Shown: positions 59,542 to 64,000 of the stretch, piece by piece
Numbering within the stretch: the stretch's first letter is position 1
Layout: each line of letters opens with the position of its first letter
DNA from: Methylobacillus glycogenes JCM 2850
GTDB taxonomy: Bacteria > Pseudomonadota > Gammaproteobacteria > Burkholderiales > Methylophilaceae
NCBI RefSeq assembly: GCF_000617925.1
Contig: NZ_BAMT01000009.1
Location: 62,001 to 126,000 of the forward strand
Direction of reading: 5' to 3'
Length of the DNA: 64,000 nucleotides
Translations under genes and position numbers: made by a program
The notes under the pieces: model-generated
Told to the model about the DNA's origin: nothing
The model's input: the letters and a program-made list of their open reading frames with translations, nothing else
Database searches by the model: none

Positions 59542-60638
59542 TTTTAATGAATGACTTCAAGGCTGAACCAGAAGCTTTGATTGCAGCGCAGCTGCAAGCC
59601 GTCGAGCGTGTGCTGCGCTCCGGTTGGTATGTATTAGGTGAGGAGGGGCGCAAGTTTGAGTCATTGTGGTCTCAGCGTTGCGGCACTTCTCATACAGTGG
59701 GTGTTGGCAATGGCATGGATGCGATTGAGATAGGATTGCGCGCGCTGGACATTGGGCCCGGTGATGAGGTGATTACCACTGCGATGACGGCTTTTGCCTC
59801 TGTGCTGGCGATCATACGTGCAGGTGCTACGCCGGTCTTGGCCGATATTGATCCTGACACTGGCTTATTGAGTCATGAAAGTGTCAAGCGATGCATCAAC
59901 TCGCGAACGAAAGCGGTCTTGCTAGTCCATCTATACGGGCAAATCAGGGATATGCAATCCTGGCTGAACTTGTGCGATCAGCATCAAGTGGCTTTGTTGG
60001 AAGATTGTGCTCAAGCACATTTGGCGCAAGCGGAAGGTAAAGTGGCGGGGAGTTTTGGTCGCTTTGGTGCTTACAGCTTTTATCCGACCAAAAACCTGGG
60101 CGCCATTGGCGATGGAGGGGCTTTGGTAACATCTCAATCTGCGCTGGCAGACAAGGCTGCAGTGTTAAGAAATTATGGCCAAAGTGTGCGTTACCATCAT
60201 CCAGAGTTTGGCTTGAATAGTCGTCTTGACGAAATTCAGGCGGCCTTGCTCACGGTAAGGCTAGAGTGGCTGGAACAATATACAAGTCATAGGCAATCAA
60301 TTGCCGCTCAATACAGGCAGCAGTTGAATAATCCATACGTGCGCCTCATGCAAACTCCAACAGAGCCATTAGCCCATGTCTATCATTTGTTTGTTGTGCT
60401 AACGGAGCACCGTGAAGCATTGCAGGCTCACTTGCAGGCAAATGGCGTTCAGGCATTGATTCATTATCCTGTGCCTATTCATCATCAGGAAAAGTGCAGC
60501 GATATATTGAGAGATCCGGCTGGGCTGCAATTTAGTGAGGCCCATGCACAGCAATGCCTTTCGCTGCCATGTCATCCTCAAATGTCTGAACAAGATGTTC
60601 AGACCGTCATTGCTGCAGTCAATAGGTTTGCACTGTAA
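59538..60638 (+). CDS. DegT/DnrJ/EryC1/StrS-type sugar aminotransferase
   Basis: A 366-residue PLP enzyme. VGVGNGMDAIEIGLRAL binds the phosphate, LLEDCAQAHLA follows, and SFYPTKNLGAIGDGGALVT contains the PLP-linked Lys. GLNSRLDEIQAALL is diagnostic of the DegT group. It converts a keto sugar nucleotide to an amino sugar, likely the product of the preceding SDR. ATG 59538 was chosen for the 4-base overlap with that gene. Confidence 0.93.
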   Translation: MILMNDFKAEPEALIAAQLQAVERVLRSGWYVLGEEGRKFESLWSQRCGTSHTVGVGNGMDAIEIGLRALDIGPGDEVITTAMTAFASVLAIIRAGATPVLADIDPDTGLLSHESVKRCINSRTKAVLLVHLYGQIRDMQSWLNLCDQHQVALLEDCAQAHLAQAEGKVAGSFGRFGAYSFYPTKNLGAIGDGGALVTSQSALADKAAVLRNYGQSVRYHHPEFGLNSRLDEIQAALLTVRLEWLEQYTSHRQSIAAQYRQQLNNPYVRLMQTPTEPLAHVYHLFVVLTEHREALQAHLQANGVQALIHYPVPIHHQEKCSDILRDPAGLQFSEAHAQQCLSLPCHPQMSEQDVQTVIAAVNRFAL

Positions 60639-60640
60639 AC

Positions 60641-61582
60641 ATGGAGCATTTTGTCACACTGTTTGATAGCAAGTTTCTGCCTCAAGGTTTGTGCCTGCAT
60701 GAGTCGCTGGCCCGCCATGCCAGGGATTTTCATTTATGGATAGTCTGTATGGATAAAGTGGTGCATGAGCAACTGGAAAAATTGCAGTTGCCTCATGTTT
60801 CGCTTATGCGCTTGGCCGATTTTGAAAGCGAGGCATTATTGGCCGTTAAACCAGGCAGAACAAAGGGGGAGTATTGCTGGACCATAACCCCATTCACTGC
60901 CGAATGGGTGTTTGCTCAACACCCAGAGGTGGCACGAGTCACTTATCTTGATGCAGATTTATTTTTTTTCAACGATCCTGCGATACTTTTTCATGAGTTT
61001 GAACAAAGCGGCAAGCATGTGATGATTACTGAGCATGCATATGCACCCGATTACATTCAGCATCTGGAAACGAGTGGACGGTTTTGTGTGCAATTCATGG
61101 TATTTGATCGAAGTGAAGCATCCCGTAAAGTTATGCATTGGTGGCAAGATCGCTGCGTGGAGTGGTGTTTTGCAAGGATGGAGGATGGAAAGTTTGGTGA
61201 TCAGAAATATTTAGATTTATGGCCTACAATTTTTGCCGATGATGTCCACATATTGAAGTGCGTTGAACAAACGTTGGCACCTTGGAATGTAGACTATCAA
61301 CTTCAGCACCAAAGTGGGAAATTCAAGCCGGTTTTTTACCACTTTCATGCATTCCGCATAATCAAGTTTAATCTTGTCAGACTTTATGAAGGGTACCAGA
61401 TAGCTAAAAGTTCTCGTTACCTCTATGACGAGTATCTTGCGACTTTGCAGAAAAAAATTGGGATGTTGCATCGGTTTGCCATTCCGTTGCCATTGTTGCC
61501 AGAAAAATGTGGTATTAGGCCAAAATTGGCTTCTTATTACACATGGATCAGAGGATTTACCGCTACAGCTAAGATCAAATAA
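60641..61582 (+). CDS. Glycosyltransferase (GT-A, GT8-like)
   Basis: 313 residues. MEHFVTLFDSKFLPQGLCLH begins the fold; VTYLDADLFFFNDP holds the DxD metal site; FGDQKYLDLWP is typical of GT8-like transferases. Its donor sugar is unknown. It lies 2 bases after the aminotransferase and 1 base before the next transferase. Confidence 0.83.
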   Translation: MEHFVTLFDSKFLPQGLCLHESLARHARDFHLWIVCMDKVVHEQLEKLQLPHVSLMRLADFESEALLAVKPGRTKGEYCWTITPFTAEWVFAQHPEVARVTYLDADLFFFNDPAILFHEFEQSGKHVMITEHAYAPDYIQHLETSGRFCVQFMVFDRSEASRKVMHWWQDRCVEWCFARMEDGKFGDQKYLDLWPTIFADDVHILKCVEQTLAPWNVDYQLQHQSGKFKPVFYHFHAFRIIKFNLVRLYEGYQIAKSSRYLYDEYLATLQKKIGMLHRFAIPLPLLPEKCGIRPKLASYYTWIRGFTATAKIK

Positions 61583-61583
61583 A

Positions 61584-62351
61584 ATGCAAAAACTTAGTGT
61601 GATTACGGCAACATATAATGCCGCTAAAAATTTACCAGATTTAGTGCAAAGCCTGCTTAGTCAAACTGATATGGATTTCGAGTGGGTCGTTGCAGATGGC
61701 GGTTCAAGTGACGAAACTATATCTTATCTAAAAAGCGTTGTAGGCATTAATCTTTTGCTGTCAGCGCAACAGGATTTTGGTATATACGATGCATTAAATC
61801 GTGCGATTTCGCTAAGCTCAGGCGATTATTATTTGGTCTTGGGTGCCGATGATATTTTGTATCCACATGCTGTCGAGGCGTTTAAGCGTGCGGCTGGCAT
61901 AGGTCTGCCTGATCTCGTCACCGCAAGTGTAGAGTCAGATCATGGTGTCATGATTGCTGGAAGTGGCAGGCCATTTTTGCGCGGACAATTGGCTTATATT
62001 TCCAATCATTCTGTCGGTACTATGATCAAAAAAAGTTTGCATGATCGTTTTGGTTATTACTCCCGCCGATTCCCTATCACGGCAGATCAGTATTTTATCA
62101 AGCGTGTTTGTGGCGCTAGCGAAACGGTGATTTACAAAGCAGATTTTGTAGCAGGCTATTATCCAGCTACAGGCGTGTCAGGAGCAGATGTCCCTGGGAC
62201 GATGGTTGAATTTTTCCGCGTGCAATTGGAAACCGAACCTAATTCAGTGCTCCAGCTAGTACTTTTCATTTTGCGTTTGATACGCCATACCCCCAAGCTC
62301 ATCCGGTATGCACACTACAAAAAATTGCGCGATCTACCCCAGCATGAATAG
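61584..62351 (+). CDS. Family 2 glycosyltransferase (WcaE-like)
   Basis: 255 residues. LSVITATYNAAKNLPDLVQS, then EWVVADGGSSDETISYL and VLGADDILYPHAV give a complete GT2 nucleotide-binding and DXD-like region. It resembles WcaE-type colanic acid transferases. I used ATG 61584, immediately after the previous stop; the longer frame upstream is only the shadow of the neighbouring gene. Confidence 0.86.
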   Translation: MQKLSVITATYNAAKNLPDLVQSLLSQTDMDFEWVVADGGSSDETISYLKSVVGINLLLSAQQDFGIYDALNRAISLSSGDYYLVLGADDILYPHAVEAFKRAAGIGLPDLVTASVESDHGVMIAGSGRPFLRGQLAYISNHSVGTMIKKSLHDRFGYYSRRFPITADQYFIKRVCGASETVIYKADFVAGYYPATGVSGADVPGTMVEFFRVQLETEPNSVLQLVLFILRLIRHTPKLIRYAHYKKLRDLPQHE

Positions 62352-63426
62352 CAACGTATTGTTTATCACTGGCTTTCATCCTGGAGGTATGGGTTTTATT
62401 GGTGCAGGTGAGGCAATCAGTCAGCAACATATAGAGCGACTGATAAAGCAAGGAAGGAAAGTGCATGTGCTGGCACTTGCCCCTAATTATCAAGTCGCCA
62501 GTCCTGAGGTTGTTGCAAGCTGTGCTTCCTACACCACGCTTACGCATACGCGATGGATGACGTTTGCAGCTTTATGGCGCTCACGCCAGCAGGGAAGTCT
62601 GCTCTGCCCCTGGTTATTTACGCGTGTATCACCGCAAGCTGAACGTTTTATCCGTCAGTTGTTGGACCAACACGCCATTACTGAGATCTATCTTGATTTT
62701 CCATCTTGTCTTGGCTTCGCGCCAACATACAATCAATTACCCATTCATTACATTGTTCATGATGTGTTGTCGCAAAAAGTTGAGCGACGTCCTTTATTAA
62801 AATGGCTGAAAAATCAAGTGTTGCGCACGGAATCGTCCCTGCTGCGTCATGTCACCCAGTGTTTCACACTTTCCCTGAAGGACAAGCTGAGATGCGAGGA
62901 AATAGGGTATAGCGGCCAGATAGAGGTGCAGGTGCCGCACATTCTCAAGGTAGGGGTTGTTAATCAAGGAGTGCCAATTGCAGGGATCCTCAAGCAATTT
63001 CCTGGCAAGAAAAACCTGGTTTTTTTTGGCAACATGCAGCGGGCTGAAAATCATTACTCCATCTTAAGATTTTTGTTGTGCAGTTATCCTGGCATCTGGT
63101 TGGAGCATCGCGATGTTCAGTGCTGGATATTAGGTTTGGCACCAAGAACGCTATTGCGTTGGATATCGAAAGTGTTGCCTGGTGTTAGAGTCACTGGCGC
63201 TGTTGATGACCCAACTGAGGCGTTTAAGGCGGCAACTTTATGTATTGCACCTGTATATTACGGTGCTGGTGTGAAAATCAAAGTTTTACAAATGCTGGAA
63301 TCGGGAGCCACAGTTATATCGACGCCAGTCGGAGCTGAGGGTATTCACGGCAGTGAAAAACTCATTACGGTGGAAAGTGCTCGTCTATCCTCCACTATCA
63401 AGCAACGTTTGGCAGTTGAATCATGA
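62344..63426 (+). CDS. Glycosyltransferase (GT-B, GT4-like)
   Basis: 360 residues. The N-half has LFITGFHPGGMGFIGAGEAI, and the C-half has CIAPVYYGAGVKIKVLQMLESGATVISTPVGAEGI, the E-x7-E-like GT4 region that binds the sugar nucleotide. It would add a sugar to the repeat unit. ATG 62344 overlaps the preceding gene by 8 bases; it overlaps the next by 4. Confidence 0.82.
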   Translation: MNSNVLFITGFHPGGMGFIGAGEAISQQHIERLIKQGRKVHVLALAPNYQVASPEVVASCASYTTLTHTRWMTFAALWRSRQQGSLLCPWLFTRVSPQAERFIRQLLDQHAITEIYLDFPSCLGFAPTYNQLPIHYIVHDVLSQKVERRPLLKWLKNQVLRTESSLLRHVTQCFTLSLKDKLRCEEIGYSGQIEVQVPHILKVGVVNQGVPIAGILKQFPGKKNLVFFGNMQRAENHYSILRFLLCSYPGIWLEHRDVQCWILGLAPRTLLRWISKVLPGVRVTGAVDDPTEAFKAATLCIAPVYYGAGVKIKVLQMLESGATVISTPVGAEGIHGSEKLITVESARLSSTIKQRLAVES

Positions 63427-64000
63427 ATCAGCATGAACTCCCCAGCGTTGCAGTGTTGTTGGCCAGTTTCAACGGTAGGGCTTGGATAGCGGAGCAGCTT
63501 GCCAGTATTCTTGCTCAACAGGGTGTCAAGCTTCATGTGTTTATTGCGGACGACTTATCCACTGATGGCACTTGGGAGTGGTTGAATGTAGAGGCTGCTT
63601 GTCATCAAAACGTGACTTTGCTGCCACATAATCAGCGTGCAGGTTCTGCGGGCAGGAATTTTTATCGTTTGATCCACGAAGTTGATCTGGATGGTTTCGA
63701 TTTCGTTGCATTTGCAGATCAAGATGATGTGTGGGATAGCTATAAGTTGAGCAGGCATGCACGCTTGATGAAGCTACATCAGGCTGATGGTGTGTCTTCC
63801 AATGTTGAGGCATTTTGGCCTGACGGCAGAGTGATGCTGATCGTTAAATCTCAAGCTCAGCGGCAGTTTGATTATCTCTTCGAATCTGCTGGGCCAGGTT
63901 GTACTTTCTTGATGACTACTCGCCTCGCACATCAAGTGCGCAATGTGCTCCAAGATGAGCTATCTCCAGCGCGGGATGTTACTTTGCATGATTGGCTAAC
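63423..64000 (+). CDS. Family 2 glycosyltransferase (rhamnosyltransferase-like), cut by the window end
   Basis: The frame runs to the window edge, 192 codons. VAVLLASFNGRAWIAEQLAS, FIADDLSTDGTWEWL and FVAFADQDDVWDSYKL are standard for GT2 enzymes of the rhamnosyltransferase type; the DQDD-W motif is characteristic. ATG 63423 overlaps the previous gene by 4 bases. Confidence 0.85.
   Translation, partial: MNQHELPSVAVLLASFNGRAWIAEQLASILAQQGVKLHVFIADDLSTDGTWEWLNVEAACHQNVTLLPHNQRAGSAGRNFYRLIHEVDLDGFDFVAFADQDDVWDSYKLSRHARLMKLHQADGVSSNVEAFWPDGRVMLIVKSQAQRQFDYLFESAGPGCTFLMTTRLAHQVRNVLQDELSPARDVTLHDWL

Noticed and set aside
1-64000. CRISPR arrays, tRNA or rRNA genes, intact insertion sequences, phage
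   Set aside because: No regularly spaced repeats, tRNA-like cloverleafs, rRNA signatures or transposase genes with terminal repeats were seen by eye.

Overview
The window looks like a chromosomal segment of a Gram-negative betaproteobacterium. Evidence: a PilGHIJ/ChpA type IV pilus chemosensory cluster, a TonB-dependent receptor, proteobacterial DnaE, AccA, TilS, TypA and RmuC, and an exopolysaccharide-type MarR regulator heading a glycan cluster. The gene set would suit a Methylophilaceae-like methylotroph, but that placement is inference. No tRNA, rRNA, CRISPR array or intact insertion sequence was recognised.

Layout. (1) 1-1029 is AT-rich accessory DNA on the minus strand: the 5' part of a lysozyme/transglycosylase-like gene preceded by a broken Ivy-type lysozyme-inhibitor gene, which looks like a toxin-immunity pair. 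A gene-poor kilobase follows. (2) 2160-12140: Tpx peroxidase and a FIST sensory protein (minus), then pilG-pilH-pilI-pilJ-chpA (plus). (3) 12266-28206: housekeeping and envelope genes: dnaE, accA, tilS, tesA divergent from ybbA-ybbP, a TonB-dependent receptor with a sigma-54-type response regulator, purT and a truncated haemoglobin. (4) 28331-42183: tandem rhlE helicases, typA, a TPR/2OG-oxygenase protein, rmuC, a 59-aa ORF with moaD-moaE, a Lon-like protease, hsp15, a PA0069-type radical SAM protein and an SDR. (5) From 42250 to the right edge: a surface-glycan locus. A MarR-type EPS regulator with an inverted-repeat operator is followed by gmd-fcl (GDP-fucose). An AT-rich sialic acid cassette neuA-neuB-neuC comes next, tightly coupled to hisF-like, hisH-like and N-acetyl-sugar amidotransferase genes. 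After these lie pyruvyl- and acyl-transferases, a Kps-like protein, a PglK-type ABC exporter, methyltransferases, a sugar epimerase-like protein, an aminotransferase and several glycosyltransferases. The locus continues past position 64000.

How the genes work together. The glycan locus supplies GDP-fucose and a CMP-nonulosonic acid. HisH/HisF/amidotransferase probably deliver glutamine-derived ammonia to turn an N-acetyl group into an acetamidino group. Other enzymes decorate, assemble and export the glycan. The Pil-Chp cluster would control twitching.

Sequence quality. At least nine conserved genes are split by single-base indels. Most are a lost base in a short G, C or T run; three are a gained base in an A run. 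The matching pattern suggests uncorrected consensus errors more than real decay. I give each such gene as one reconstructed locus and mark it frameshifted.
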